33,393 nucleotides of DNA, taken from the NCBI GenBank assembly GCA_017455585.1, contig JAFSZU010000107.1:1-33393 (forward strand), given 5' to 3'. The notes beneath the pieces are model-generated. The model was given only the letters and a program-made list of their open reading frames with translations, was not told the DNA's origin and made no database searches. The translations under genes and the position numbers were made by a program. This DNA comes from Bacteroidaceae bacterium. Its GTDB lineage: Bacteria; Bacteroidota; Bacteroidia; Bacteroidales; Bacteroidaceae. The first letter of the stretch is position 1. Each line of letters opens with the position of its first letter. Of the stretch, positions 13,543 through 22,671 are shown one piece after another.

Positions 13543-16500
13543 TCACTTGACGATAATCTTGCGGGTATGGCTGTCGGCGGTGCGGACGATGTTGATGCCA
13601 CGGGTAATGGTAGTGCGGCGCATACCGTTTATGCTGTATGAGTTGAAAGTTGAAAGTTGAGAGTTGAAGGTTGAGGGATGGGAGGCAATTCCATCTACGA
13701 TGACGGTGTTGAGTTTGCACTCCAGGAGCAGGAACTCGTGGAGGCCAGATCCGCTGCTCTCATCGCTGAAGCGGATGACGTATTTGCCAGCGGCCTCCAC
13801 CGTGAACTCCATGGTGCGGTCTTGTGCCGAGGTGACGTTGGCGGAGGTGCTTCCATTGGCGTTGGGTGTGGCAGAATAGGTGGCTGAGGTGGCGATAGCC
13901 CTCCCTGTGGTGGCATTGAGGATGCTCACTTTGTAGCGCGGTGTCCCCTTCCAGGCGGCCATGGCGAAGGTGAGCTTGTAGCTGCCTGGCTCCAGCGTGA
14001 GCGGATAGGCTGTCTGGCGACCATATTCGGCACTGCCGCTGCGCCAGTAGAGGGCTTTGCCCTGATGGCCTGTGAAGCCGGAGAAAGTGCGCGCTCCCGA
14101 CGAGAAGGTGGAGGGGTATTCATGCACGTCGTTGTTCTCCTGCGTGCAACGCCACCCGGCGGGAATGGCACCAGCAACCACCTCAGAAAGGTCAAGACTA
14201 TAAGCTGAGGTGGCATCGGCAAAGACGGGTTGCAGCGTCACATTGTCATTGGGCATGACGAAGGTGAGCGTTGAAAGTTGATTGACGGGGATTTCACGAT
14301 TGAGTGTGTAGAAGACGGAGTTGACTACGCGCAATTGTTTCAGTTGGAATCCCTCTTCTGCGCTGACTTGCAGCGTCACGGTGTCGCCTTCGGCGGCTTC
14401 GGTCACGTCGGGTGTCACGGTGCCGTGCTCTGTCTGGCGGACGGCGATGTCGTAGGTCATCGGAGCCACGTCGGCTGGGCGGTAGCTGACTTGGTCCACG
14501 TACATGGGCAGTGCACCGGTGTTGATGATGACGAGCGTGTTCTTGCCAGCCTTCAAGGTGGCCTCCACCTGTGCATAAGCCCACTCGTTGGTGGCTGTCT
14601 GCTCGCAGCGCACGGTCTGCCGCTTGCTGTTCACGGTGAGGGCGATGTTGCCCGCCTTGGTGGGACAGGTGTAGCGCACGGAGATCACATAGTCACCCGC
14701 TTGGTCATCGCGCAGGGTGAGTTGGTGGCGAAGCGCACCAGAGGTGCTTGTGCCCATATCGACGAAGCCGTTGCCGCTGTGCCCGATGACGGAGGAATAC
14801 CAGTTGAAGGGGTCTGTGCAGCAGCTCTTGATGCTCTTGTAGTCCATGTCCTCGGCCTCAATGAGGATTTCGCCGCGGTAGGGGGCGGGCTGGAGGGGGA
14901 GAGGGAGGGCGGCAAGGGGAATGGCAGGGGCGACGGACGAGCCGTCGCCAACGGCGCGCGGGGTGGTGTCTTGATAGGGGGTGGCAGAGGCGACGGCGCG
15001 CGGGGCGGTGCCTTGACAATTGAGGGTGATCTCCACGGCTCCGCAGTGCTGGACGGTGAGGGTGTAAACACCAGATTCTGCATCGTATTCGGCTTTGGCA
15101 CTGCCCTTGGCTGTGGTGTGCTTGCTGAATGTGTAGGTGGGTTCAGAGGCGGTGCCGTGCAGGATGATGATATCTTTGCGTAGGGCGGTTGTGTCTGAGC
15201 GGTAGTTGTTGAGATAGAAGTCGATATGGTCCTCGTACTCGCGGATGACGCCGCTGGAGAGCTTGTCATATTGCAGTTCCAGCGTGTCGCATGTGTTGTA
15301 TTGCAAGGGAATGCGTGCCGAGGCTCCTGTCTTGCTGTTGAGATAGGTATAGGGGGTGTAGGTGACCAGCTGATTGCGGTAGCGGTTGACATAGAGGTCA
15401 CCCACGGACACCTCGGGGTACTGGTCGTTGAAATCCTTGGTTTTGCGGGCGATGGTACTCCAGCGCGAGGTGTAGTTGGACTTCTTCACCTGCACGGGAA
15501 TAGCCTTGGCGGCCTCGTCATAGAGGTCGATGACCATGGGGATGGTGCCATAGCGCCCTGTGCTCTTGAAGTAGCAGAAGTTGTCCATCCACTGCCCGTT
15601 GCCGCGGTTGAAGGGGTCTGTCTGCTTATAGACACCGTCGTAGAGGTTGCCCCATGTAGCATATTGCTGCTCGTCGCTGCCCGTGTTGACATTGTTGATG
15701 ACCACAATTTTGGTCTTTGCCACCACTTCCTCGCGCGTAGGAATATAGATGGTGCCGTCCAGCACCTTGCGGAACATGTCCATCCACACGCCGTTGAAGT
15801 TGGGGAAACGTTCCCACTGGCGGCGGGTGTAGCCATCGACGGTGGTGGTGCCTATCTCATGAAAACACTCTTGGTTCCACGTCAGTTCTGGGCCGTCCCA
15901 CACGGCACCGCCGTTGACAGCCATTTGCTCCATCACCGTGCCGATGCCCGCGGCGGCGGGGTACTTCTTGCCGTGATTGTCGCCCAACAGGGATCCCAGG
16001 GCACCGTTCCATCCGCAATTGTCATAACGTACACCGTAGTTCTTGGCCAAGCCACTGACGAAGGGACCCCACGTGACGCTCTCGTTGTTGTAGAAGCAGC
16101 TGCTGGTGGTGTACTTGTAGAGCCACAGGATGGCTTCGGGGTACTGCTTGCAGGCGTTCAGCAGGTTCTTGTTGCGTTTCATCTCGCCAATGGGGTTGAG
16201 GGGGTGGCTCCAGATGTTGCCGCAGAAGGAGACGGTGAGGAAGCCGCCGTACTTGTGGGACATTTCCACTAACTTGGCAAACAGCGCCCAACGGGATGTC
16301 TGCGTGCTCGAACTCTTGTCACCAGCCTCGTCGAAACCCCAGAATTGCTCGGCGTAGTTCCAGCCGAGGAAGTTGGGGAAGCGGCGGAAGAAGTATTCGA
16401 AGGTGGCCAGGTCGTCGTCCTGGATGTGTGTGTGGCCGCCGCTGGCAGGCTGACAGGTGAAGAACATACCGTTCTGCTGGCACACCGTGCCCCACGACTT

Positions 16501-16758
16501 GTAGGTCTGGAAGGCATAGTGCGGCATCTTGTATTGGTTCTTGTCCTTGTCATACTGACAGGAAAGCGAGAGGTTCAGGCAGACGTAGGGACGGATGTCC
16601 TCAGGAATCAGGTCGATAATCTTCTGCGGGTCAGCCTTGTACCATACATCAACGTGGATGAGCCACATCGGATGCTGATTGTCTATGGGACGACGTTCTT
16701 GCGCTTGTGCCACTGCCGTACAGGCCAGTGCCAAGAAGATGAGGAGCACTCTTTTCAT
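13543..16758 (-). CDS. secreted multidomain GH98 glycoside hydrolase with sorting domain
   Basis: 1071 residues with signal peptide (cleavage near AQAQ, residue 20). Residues 22-330 match the GH98 catalytic module: HPMWLIHVDVWYKADPQKIIDLIPEDIRPYV, LGWNYAEQFWG with Glu137, RYDNCGW with Asp246, and VWDGPELTW with Glu291 as candidate acid/base residues. Residues ~340-580 are the GH98 C-terminal beta domain. Residues 583-627 are a Pro/Ala linker made of repeats. Residues 628-760 are a CBM6/35-like module (ILIEAEDMDY ... MYVDQVSYRP). Residues 768-848 are an InlB-like bacterial repeat, and ~852-1012 a further beta-sandwich. The last ~30 residues (SINGMRR ... GINIV ... RKIIVK) look like a Por/type IX sorting tail. 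Bacteroidales GH98 enzymes cut branched xylans or blood-group glycans; the neighbours favour xylan. Confidence 0.88.
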   Translation of the reverse strand: MKRVLLIFLALACTAVAQAQERRPIDNQHPMWLIHVDVWYKADPQKIIDLIPEDIRPYVCLNLSLSCQYDKDKNQYKMPHYAFQTYKSWGTVCQQNGMFFTCQPASGGHTHIQDDDLATFEYFFRRFPNFLGWNYAEQFWGFDEAGDKSSSTQTSRWALFAKLVEMSHKYGGFLTVSFCGNIWSHPLNPIGEMKRNKNLLNACKQYPEAILWLYKYTTSSCFYNNESVTWGPFVSGLAKNYGVRYDNCGWNGALGSLLGDNHGKKYPAAAGIGTVMEQMAVNGGAVWDGPELTWNQECFHEIGTTTVDGYTRRQWERFPNFNGVWMDMFRKVLDGTIYIPTREEVVAKTKIVVINNVNTGSDEQQYATWGNLYDGVYKQTDPFNRGNGQWMDNFCYFKSTGRYGTIPMVIDLYDEAAKAIPVQVKKSNYTSRWSTIARKTKDFNDQYPEVSVGDLYVNRYRNQLVTYTPYTYLNSKTGASARIPLQYNTCDTLELQYDKLSSGVIREYEDHIDFYLNNYRSDTTALRKDIIILHGTASEPTYTFSKHTTAKGSAKAEYDAESGVYTLTVQHCGAVEITLNCQGTAPRAVASATPYQDTTPRAVGDGSSVAPAIPLAALPLPLQPAPYRGEILIEAEDMDYKSIKSCCTDPFNWYSSVIGHSGNGFVDMGTSTSGALRHQLTLRDDQAGDYVISVRYTCPTKAGNIALTVNSKRQTVRCEQTATNEWAYAQVEATLKAGKNTLVIINTGALPMYVDQVSYRPADVAPMTYDIAVRQTEHGTVTPDVTEAAEGDTVTLQVSAEEGFQLKQLRVVNSVFYTLNREIPVNQLSTLTFVMPNDNVTLQPVFADATSAYSLDLSEVVAGAIPAGWRCTQENNDVHEYPSTFSSGARTFSGFTGHQGKALYWRSGSAEYGRQTAYPLTLEPGSYKLTFAMAAWKGTPRYKVSILNATTGRAIATSATYSATPNANGSTSANVTSAQDRTMEFTVEAAGKYVIRFSDESSGSGLHEFLLLECKLNTVIVDGIASHPSTFNSQLSTFNSYSINGMRRTTITRGINIVRTADSHTRKIIVK
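13640..13677. repeat. GTTGAAA tandem tract near the GH98 3' end
   Basis: GAGTTGAAAGTTGAAAGTTG... gives five degenerate heptamers, read in frame as STFNSQLSTFNS (residues 1029-1040). They separate the last beta-sandwich from the sorting tail. Confidence 0.75.
14929..14949. repeat. 21-nt palindrome within the GH98 linker
   Basis: GGCGACGG-acgag-CCGTCGCC is a perfect 8-bp stem. It is part of a repeated linker segment (about 14880-15015) coding two related copies, QGTAPRAV and QDTTPRAV. A palindrome of the same design lies in leuC at 27941-27961. Confidence 0.65.
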
Positions 16759-16762
16759 AATC

Positions 16763-16789
16763 GTTTAACGTTTGGCGTTTAACGTTTAA
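16763..16789. repeat. GTTTAAC direct repeats in the GH97-GH98 gap
   Basis: GTTTAACGTTTGGCGTTTAA and the following bases contain four spaced GTTT(A/G)(A/G)C units. They occupy most of the 46-bp gap between the GH97 stop and the GH98 start. Confidence 0.5.
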
Positions 16790-16804
16790 GAATTAACTTT
16801 GAAC

Positions 16805-18682
16805 TTATCGAATAACGAGGACGAAACCACCACGGGGCAGACAGTGGATATAGGTGGGGAGGCTCGATTGCTGTTTCAACTGCCAGGAACGCTCCTCGGC
16901 ACCGTCGAGGAAGCAGGAGATGGAACCCGTCTGTGGAACAATGTCAGCCAGTGCCCTTATATCAAGGACACAAGCCTGTTCTGTTCCGTTGATGCCAGCC
17001 ACATACCACGTGTTTCCGCTGCGGCGGGCAATGACGACATCCTTGCCAGGATAACCACGTACCAGGCGCGTCTCGTCCCAGGCCGCCGGTAGCTGCGAGA
17101 GGAACTGCTGCACCTGCTGGGGCTGTGACAGGAAACTCTCGGGGCGGTCGGCCAAGTGCTGGAGGCCGCTCTCAAAGAGTACTGTCAGAGCCAGCTCATG
17201 GGCATGGGAGGTGATGTGCGGGTGCTGCGAGTCGGAGAAGGCGCATGGCGTATAGTCCATAGGGCCAATCACGTTACGGGTGAAAGGCAATGTGGCGTTG
17301 TGGGCGGCTGCACGCTTGGTGAAGGTCGGTCCGTTGTTGTACCATTCGGCACCATACACGCCCTCGGTGGAGAGCAGGTTGGGATAGGTGCGCTGCCAGC
17401 CGCGAGGAATGGTAGCACCGTGGAAGTTGACCAGTAGGTGATGGCGGGCGGTGCTCTCCATGAGGTCTATGCAATAGTCCATATTCTCCTGTGTGTCACC
17501 GGCAAAGAAGTCTATCTTCACGCCAGCCACACCGATGCGCTCGCACCAGGCAAATTCCTTTTCGCGGTCTTCGGGCTTGTTGAGGCGGTACTTGGGACCG
17601 GGTGCACCGTTGATCCATCCCGTGGTGGAGTTGTACCAAATCATGGGTTTCACGCCCTTCTGCTTGGCGTAGTTCACGGCATCCTCAACGGTCTTGCCAT
17701 CCTTCATCTCGTCCCACTCGGCATCAATGAGCACGTAGGGCAGATGCAACGTAGCGGCCAAATCCACATACTTCTTGATAATCTCATAGTCGTTGCTGCC
17801 GTGGTTGTTGGCCCAATAGACCCAGGAGACCACCCCCGGGTGAATCCATGAGGTGTCCTGCAACTGACAAGGCTCCGAAACGTCTGTGACAAGGGTCGAT
17901 TGCACCACATCGGCCAGCGACCCCACGATGACGACACGCCACGGCGTGTGCCAGTCCCCGGAGAGGGTTGCCTCGTTCTTGTCCAGGAATACCACATAAT
18001 CTGTCATGGCACCCTCGTTCTTCAAGGACGAGGCACTCTGCTGCCGCTCGATGTTGGCTTCGGTGATAAGGGCAAAGAGACTGTCGGCAGGTTGCAGCAA
18101 GGCGGGATAGCCCCACCGTTTGCGGTCAAAGCGTCTGTCAAAGAAGGGCCACGGCTCTGGTACCTTACCCGAAGTGTTAGGGGGGAAGAAGTCCTCATAG
18201 CCGTCTGTCCAGTGCTGGAACCAGCGTCGTGTGCCCTCGGCGATGCGGAAGGTGGTCTGTTCGGACACCAGACGCTCGTCTTGCAGGTCGGATAGTTCAT
18301 AGCGGAACGCCAAGCCGTCGTTGAACAGGCGAGCCACGAGGTGCACGGGTTTGCCAGCGGCATCCTTATATATAAAGGTGTATTCGTTGGCTTGGTTCAG
18401 ACAGTGTCGGCGCTTGCCCGACAGCATCTGATAGTTCACTTTCACAGCCTTGTTCTTCCTGGCCTTCTGGAACTGGAGGTTGCCGCCACGGGTAGTCGTG
18501 GTGACACCCACGGCGGGCATCTCCAGAACCGTTTGTTGGGTGTGGCTGAGGCGGAACTGTCCGTCGGTCAGTTCCAGCACGAGTTTCCCGTCGGGGGAAG
18601 TGGCCTTGAAAGGCCGTGCCCCCTGAGCGGTCATGGAGAGACCGCAGAGGAGGCACAGGAATGAATAAAATGACAATTTCAC
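16805..18682 (-). CDS. GH97 family alpha-glycosidase (retaining type)
   Basis: 625 residues with signal peptide (cleavage near TAQGA, residue 21). The N-terminal GH97 beta domain starts at FKATSPDGKLVLELTDGQF. The (beta/alpha)8 barrel starts around residue 285 with WVYWANNHGSNDYEIIKKYVDLAATLHLPYVLIDAEWD. GVAGVKIDFF places Asp391, and GVYGAEW places Glu446, 55 residues later. That is the same spacing as the nucleophile Asp and acid/base Glu of the retaining alpha-galactosidase BtGal97b. Inverting SusB-type members use Glu in place of this Asp, so a retaining enzyme, probably an alpha-galactosidase, is inferred. The start is 25 bp after the GH5-GH43 stop. It likely acts in the periplasm on side-chain sugars. 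Confidence 0.9.
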   Translation of the reverse strand: MKLSFYSFLCLLCGLSMTAQGARPFKATSPDGKLVLELTDGQFRLSHTQQTVLEMPAVGVTTTTRGGNLQFQKARKNKAVKVNYQMLSGKRRHCLNQANEYTFIYKDAAGKPVHLVARLFNDGLAFRYELSDLQDERLVSEQTTFRIAEGTRRWFQHWTDGYEDFFPPNTSGKVPEPWPFFDRRFDRKRWGYPALLQPADSLFALITEANIERQQSASSLKNEGAMTDYVVFLDKNEATLSGDWHTPWRVVIVGSLADVVQSTLVTDVSEPCQLQDTSWIHPGVVSWVYWANNHGSNDYEIIKKYVDLAATLHLPYVLIDAEWDEMKDGKTVEDAVNYAKQKGVKPMIWYNSTTGWINGAPGPKYRLNKPEDREKEFAWCERIGVAGVKIDFFAGDTQENMDYCIDLMESTARHHLLVNFHGATIPRGWQRTYPNLLSTEGVYGAEWYNNGPTFTKRAAAHNATLPFTRNVIGPMDYTPCAFSDSQHPHITSHAHELALTVLFESGLQHLADRPESFLSQPQQVQQFLSQLPAAWDETRLVRGYPGKDVVIARRSGNTWYVAGINGTEQACVLDIRALADIVPQTGSISCFLDGAEERSWQLKQQSSLPTYIHCLPRGGFVLVIR

Positions 18683-18707
18683 AATTACACGATTTTACAA
18701 TTCTATG

Positions 18708-21700
18708 TTACTTGACAATCACCTTCTTCCCGTCAATGACATAGATTCCTGCGGGCAGACCTTGTGTGGCTTGCTGGTGCATGACGCCATGACGCAGGAG
18801 CTGGCCGGAGAGGGTATAGACATTGACCGTGACCGATTCGGGTTTTGCCACCAAGTCCGTGACACCTGTCGGGTCATACTGGCTGTCATTGGTCAGGAAC
18901 ATATCCTTGACGTACATCAGCTTATTAGCCAAAGTGCCCGTGAAGGTCACCATGCGAACAGACTTGCGGTTGAGGGCCTTGCCGTTATTCGTCTTGGAGG
19001 TGTACTTGGCTTCTTCGAGGTTGATGCATATCGTCAGGCTGTCACCGAACTCCTCCGAGGAGAAGCAGGAACCCGTCAGTTTCGTTGTCGTGTATATATT
19101 CAGATGAACATTTGCTGTCTGCTTTCTGGAAAGCTGCACCACAAGATACTTGTAACCCGTCAAGTCGATGGCTTTGTCATAGACCCAACCGGCCTGACCG
19201 TCTGCGCTGAACTTGAAGAGACCGTAGGTGCTGTTTCTCGTAAAGGTGTTGGTGCCGGAGAGATTGGTTGTGATGAACTGCGGCTCGAGCGGGAAGTAGC
19301 TTGCCTTGGCGGTGAAGGCGGTGTCCACCTGGTTCCCGAGCAGGTCGGTATAGGATGCTTTCACACGTGTGGAGCCTTGTCCTATGCCACCCATCTGTCC
19401 GTTCTTGAACTCCACAATGCCGAGTGAGTCGGGTTCGAAGTTGGTCAGCGAACTGACGTTCTCCTTGTGCCTGTCGAGGAACGTAGCCGTGATTCCCGGT
19501 GAGCACCATCCGCCGATCAGTGTTTCGATGAGTTTCTTGGATGGAACGATGTTCTTTGCGGTGAACATCTTCTCGTCCAGACTGGGAACCAAGGGCTGAT
19601 AGAGTGCATCTTCGTCAAACGCTGCCTCGGTGGAGAACCAGTCGAAGTCTGCAATGGCGCCGCTGGTCTTTGTGGAGTAGCAGAACAGTCCGAAGCGTGA
19701 GCCGAAGAAGATGCTGAGGTTGAAGCTCTGCGAGGTCTCGCCTCCCAGCCGTTTCCATGTCTTGTTGTCGGTGGAATAATAGAACATGGCCTTGTTGTCA
19801 CCATATTTGATGGCGGCGCGCAGATAGACGATGTTGTCGGTCAGGTTCACGGCCTGTGTCTTCTCGGTGGCCGTGAAGTTGCTGCCGGCATCCTTCACCT
19901 TGTCCTGCCACCAGACGAGTTGCGGCTGGCCGTTCTTCATCTCAACGGCGATGGCGGCATATGGGTCTTGGAAGATACAGATGCCGGCACGGTCGCCTTC
20001 TTGCAGACGGCTGACATCCAGGCGTACCGTGCCTGTTGTGGCCTTGTCGGGATTCATGAAGATGCGCTGTGTCAACATGTTGCGTGCCTGTGGCAGACAG
20101 CCGACCACCTCGTTGGTCTTGATGCGCAGCCAGCCTTGACGCTCGAAGAGACTCCATGCCGTGTTGTCGGGGGTGTGGTTCCACTCCCACTGCATACCGA
20201 GCGGATAGCTGCGGAAGTTGTCAGTGGTCGGAAGGCGCTTGATAAGGGGATAGGTCTCTGACGTGGCCGGTTTGGTATAGCTCTCGTAGGGGATGCCATT
20301 GTCTCCCACCACAGGCCAGTTATCGACCCACTTCACGGGTTGCAGGTTGGGGAAGCGTCCCAGACAGCCAAGGTCCTGCTGCATAATGGTCCACCACTTG
20401 CCCTTCACGTCATCGATGAGGGCACCCTGATGGATGGTGTTGGCCTTGCCGTCAATCCATTTCTCCACCAGCATCTTCTCCTCGTAGGGACCGAAAGGAC
20501 TCTCGGAGCGGAACACCGCCTGTCCCGAGGGCCAGCCGCCGTAGGTGGCGTAGATATAGTAATAGTTGCCCTTCTTGTAGAAATGACAGCCCTCCAGCCC
20601 GTCCTTGCCAGTGAGCACTGTCACTTCCTTCTTGCAGTTGAAGTTCGCGTCCACCTCGCAGACAGAGATATTGCCAATGCCCTGTGCCACGTATATCTTA
20701 CCATCGTCATCAAAGAGCATTCCCGGATCGTAATAGCTGCGAGACAGTTTCTTGGCTGTCCACGTACCTTCTGGGTTGGCCGCCGTCAACAGCCAGCCGT
20801 TCAGGTTCCAGCCGTCGATGGGTCGTTTCTCGTTGATGAGGATATAGAACTTGCCATTGTAATACTTCATGGAGGGTGCCCACATGCCGCAGGCGTAAGC
20901 GTCCTTGCTGTTCTTCAGTTGGTAGGCTTCATCAGATGTCGTGAGTTGCTGCAAGGGCTGTGCACAATACTCCCAGTTCACCATGTCTTTCGACTTCAAG
21001 AGGGTGGCACCGGGGAAGAGGCTCATCGTTGTGGAAACCATATAATAGGTATTATCCACGCGGATGACATCGGGGTCGGGGAAGTCTGCCCGCACCACGG
21101 GGTTCTGGTACTTGCCGTCGCCGAGGTCGCTGATAGGAGCCTCGTTGACATAGTCTGCCACGGGATTATCTACCTTGGCATACTCGGCATACCAGTCGAA
21201 ACAGGCCTTGCCGCAGGCTTCTTCCAGACCGTCGAAGGCCGGCTCTGCCACACCCGTCTTCAGTAGCTTATCGACATCCAGGAGACAGGATGTGCCCGAG
21301 AGGGTCATCGAGATATTGCCATAATGGTCATGCACGCCCTTGGTGATGGTGCCCCAGACCGATGTGCGGCCGGTGGCCCATGTCCCGTAGTTGGACTCCA
21401 CCCATTCACCGTGCTCGTTGTAGTGTCCGCTGCCCGGATTCTTGGGACTCCAGTCTATCTCTGTGATGATGATGGGGTTGGTGTCCACCACAGGTACTTG
21501 GTTGTGGAATTGTGTGATCTTGGCTTTGGTGGCCGAGGCGACCGTGCTGGCAGAGTTCTTCTTGTCCTCGCAGCCATACCAGCCGTCGTAGTCGTGGACG
21601 GCATAGCCGATATTGTAGCCCGTGATGGGATTGTTCTTGTAGTCTGCATAGCCCGACTGCCAGCCAGAACCGGGCACCCAGATGATGCCGGTGAAGCCGT

Positions 21701-22430
21701 TCTCGCGGATCTTGTCGGCGATGGGCTGGAAGAAGTCATGCAACGCCTTGCTGTCGCTTTGCCCGCTGGCGTTCTTCACGCTCACCGGCTCGTTGGCCAG
21801 CTCGATGCTGATTTGTCCGGCGTATGCCTGAATGGTCTCGTCCTTCGACACCATGTCCCACACTTCCAGCAGGTACTTCTGGTAGTAGCCATCGACACGG
21901 ATCTCGCCAGGGCATACTCCCGGTGGGCGCACGACCACATACAAGCCGTGTTTGATGGCATCCATCATCAAGGGGATATAGACCGATTTGAGGAAGGTGG
22001 CCAGACGCTTGGAGCTGAAGTGCGAGACATCGGCCTCGCCACTGGGCAGGTCGCCGGTCTTGTGCTCTGGCTGGTCTGCCAAGTTGATATATGTCACACT
22101 GTTATCGTTCGTCCAGGCAGGATCCAGGTGCAGACGGAACACGTCGCAGTTGGCCTGTTTCATACCGGCAAAGAGTTTGTTGAAGTAGGCCACACACTTC
22201 TTGGCTCCGTTGGCATCATAGTTGGTGCCATCGGTCCATGGGCTGCCCCAACGATAGTTATTGAAATACTGACTCGGCGTGTCCATCACACCGTGCAGCA
22301 CGACGTGGTTGCCGTAGGTGTCAACCAGCCATTTACCCTCGACATGCAGGGTCGGCAGCGGCATCTCGGTTTGTGCCATCATGGCAGCAGCCAACAAGGC
22401 ACCAGCCAGAAAAGAGAATAATCGTTTCAT
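18708..22430 (-). CDS. secreted bimodular GH5-GH43 enzyme with sorting domain
   Basis: 1240 residues with signal peptide (ends near MMAQ). Residues ~25-400 are a GH5 module: IELANEP gives the acid/base Glu214 and IITEIDW the nucleophile Glu324. Residues ~440-740 are a GH43 five-bladed propeller: FPDPDVI with Asp452 as base, SYYDPGMLFDD with Asp568 as pKa modulator, and DGLEGCHFY with Glu613 as acid. Residues ~750-945 (TDNFRSYPLGMQWEWNHTP ... IADFDWFSTE) are the beta-sandwich commonly attached to such GH43s. A further beta domain and a Por-like tail (VNVYTLSGQLL ... GLPAGIYVIDGKKVIVK) follow. One chain would combine an endo-acting cellulase/xylanase-family domain with an arabinofuranosidase or xylosidase. 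Exact substrates cannot be read from sequence. It lies directly upstream of GH97. Confidence 0.88.
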   Translation of the reverse strand: MKRLFSFLAGALLAAAMMAQTEMPLPTLHVEGKWLVDTYGNHVVLHGVMDTPSQYFNNYRWGSPWTDGTNYDANGAKKCVAYFNKLFAGMKQANCDVFRLHLDPAWTNDNSVTYINLADQPEHKTGDLPSGEADVSHFSSKRLATFLKSVYIPLMMDAIKHGLYVVVRPPGVCPGEIRVDGYYQKYLLEVWDMVSKDETIQAYAGQISIELANEPVSVKNASGQSDSKALHDFFQPIADKIRENGFTGIIWVPGSGWQSGYADYKNNPITGYNIGYAVHDYDGWYGCEDKKNSASTVASATKAKITQFHNQVPVVDTNPIIITEIDWSPKNPGSGHYNEHGEWVESNYGTWATGRTSVWGTITKGVHDHYGNISMTLSGTSCLLDVDKLLKTGVAEPAFDGLEEACGKACFDWYAEYAKVDNPVADYVNEAPISDLGDGKYQNPVVRADFPDPDVIRVDNTYYMVSTTMSLFPGATLLKSKDMVNWEYCAQPLQQLTTSDEAYQLKNSKDAYACGMWAPSMKYYNGKFYILINEKRPIDGWNLNGWLLTAANPEGTWTAKKLSRSYYDPGMLFDDDGKIYVAQGIGNISVCEVDANFNCKKEVTVLTGKDGLEGCHFYKKGNYYYIYATYGGWPSGQAVFRSESPFGPYEEKMLVEKWIDGKANTIHQGALIDDVKGKWWTIMQQDLGCLGRFPNLQPVKWVDNWPVVGDNGIPYESYTKPATSETYPLIKRLPTTDNFRSYPLGMQWEWNHTPDNTAWSLFERQGWLRIKTNEVVGCLPQARNMLTQRIFMNPDKATTGTVRLDVSRLQEGDRAGICIFQDPYAAIAVEMKNGQPQLVWWQDKVKDAGSNFTATEKTQAVNLTDNIVYLRAAIKYGDNKAMFYYSTDNKTWKRLGGETSQSFNLSIFFGSRFGLFCYSTKTSGAIADFDWFSTEAAFDEDALYQPLVPSLDEKMFTAKNIVPSKKLIETLIGGWCSPGITATFLDRHKENVSSLTNFEPDSLGIVEFKNGQMGGIGQGSTRVKASYTDLLGNQVDTAFTAKASYFPLEPQFITTNLSGTNTFTRNSTYGLFKFSADGQAGWVYDKAIDLTGYKYLVVQLSRKQTANVHLNIYTTTKLTGSCFSSEEFGDSLTICINLEEAKYTSKTNNGKALNRKSVRMVTFTGTLANKLMYVKDMFLTNDSQYDPTGVTDLVAKPESVTVNVYTLSGQLLRHGVMHQQATQGLPAGIYVIDGKKVIVK

Positions 22431-22473
22431 ATCCTTTTATTAAGTAACTACTCAATATTAGTTTCTAACAAGA

Positions 22474-22632
22474 ACCACAGATTTCTTCAAGTGTGAAGCG
22501 TCTCTTCGAGCCGAGCGCACAGATTAAACAGATTCCTTACTGCTTCTAATAATCTGTGTAATTGTTATCGACATTTCACAGATTTTTTATACTGGGAACG
22601 TTATAATCCGTGTAATCTGTGTAATCTGTGGT
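22474..22632. repeat. inverted-repeat bounded intergenic element B (MITE-like)
   Basis: The left end ACCACAGATT (22474-22483) continues after an interruption as CACAGATTAAACAG. The right end ATCTGTGTAATCTGTGGT closes at 22632. These are the same terminal sequences as element A (13311-13535), here 159 bp apart. It fills the gap between the GH43 and GH5-GH43 genes. Confidence 0.65.
22484..22517. repeat. 34-bp element nested in the left end of element B
   Basis: TCTTCAAGTGTGAAGCG...GAGCCGAGCG splits the motif ACCACAGATT/CACAGATTAAAC. It resembles the segment at 6181-6216 that splits a signal-peptide cassette (TTCTTCGAAGTGTCGAAGCG ... GAGCG). Confidence 0.5.
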
Positions 22633-22671
22633 TTGTGTAAGATAATTGTGTTCACCTGCTTATTATTATTT

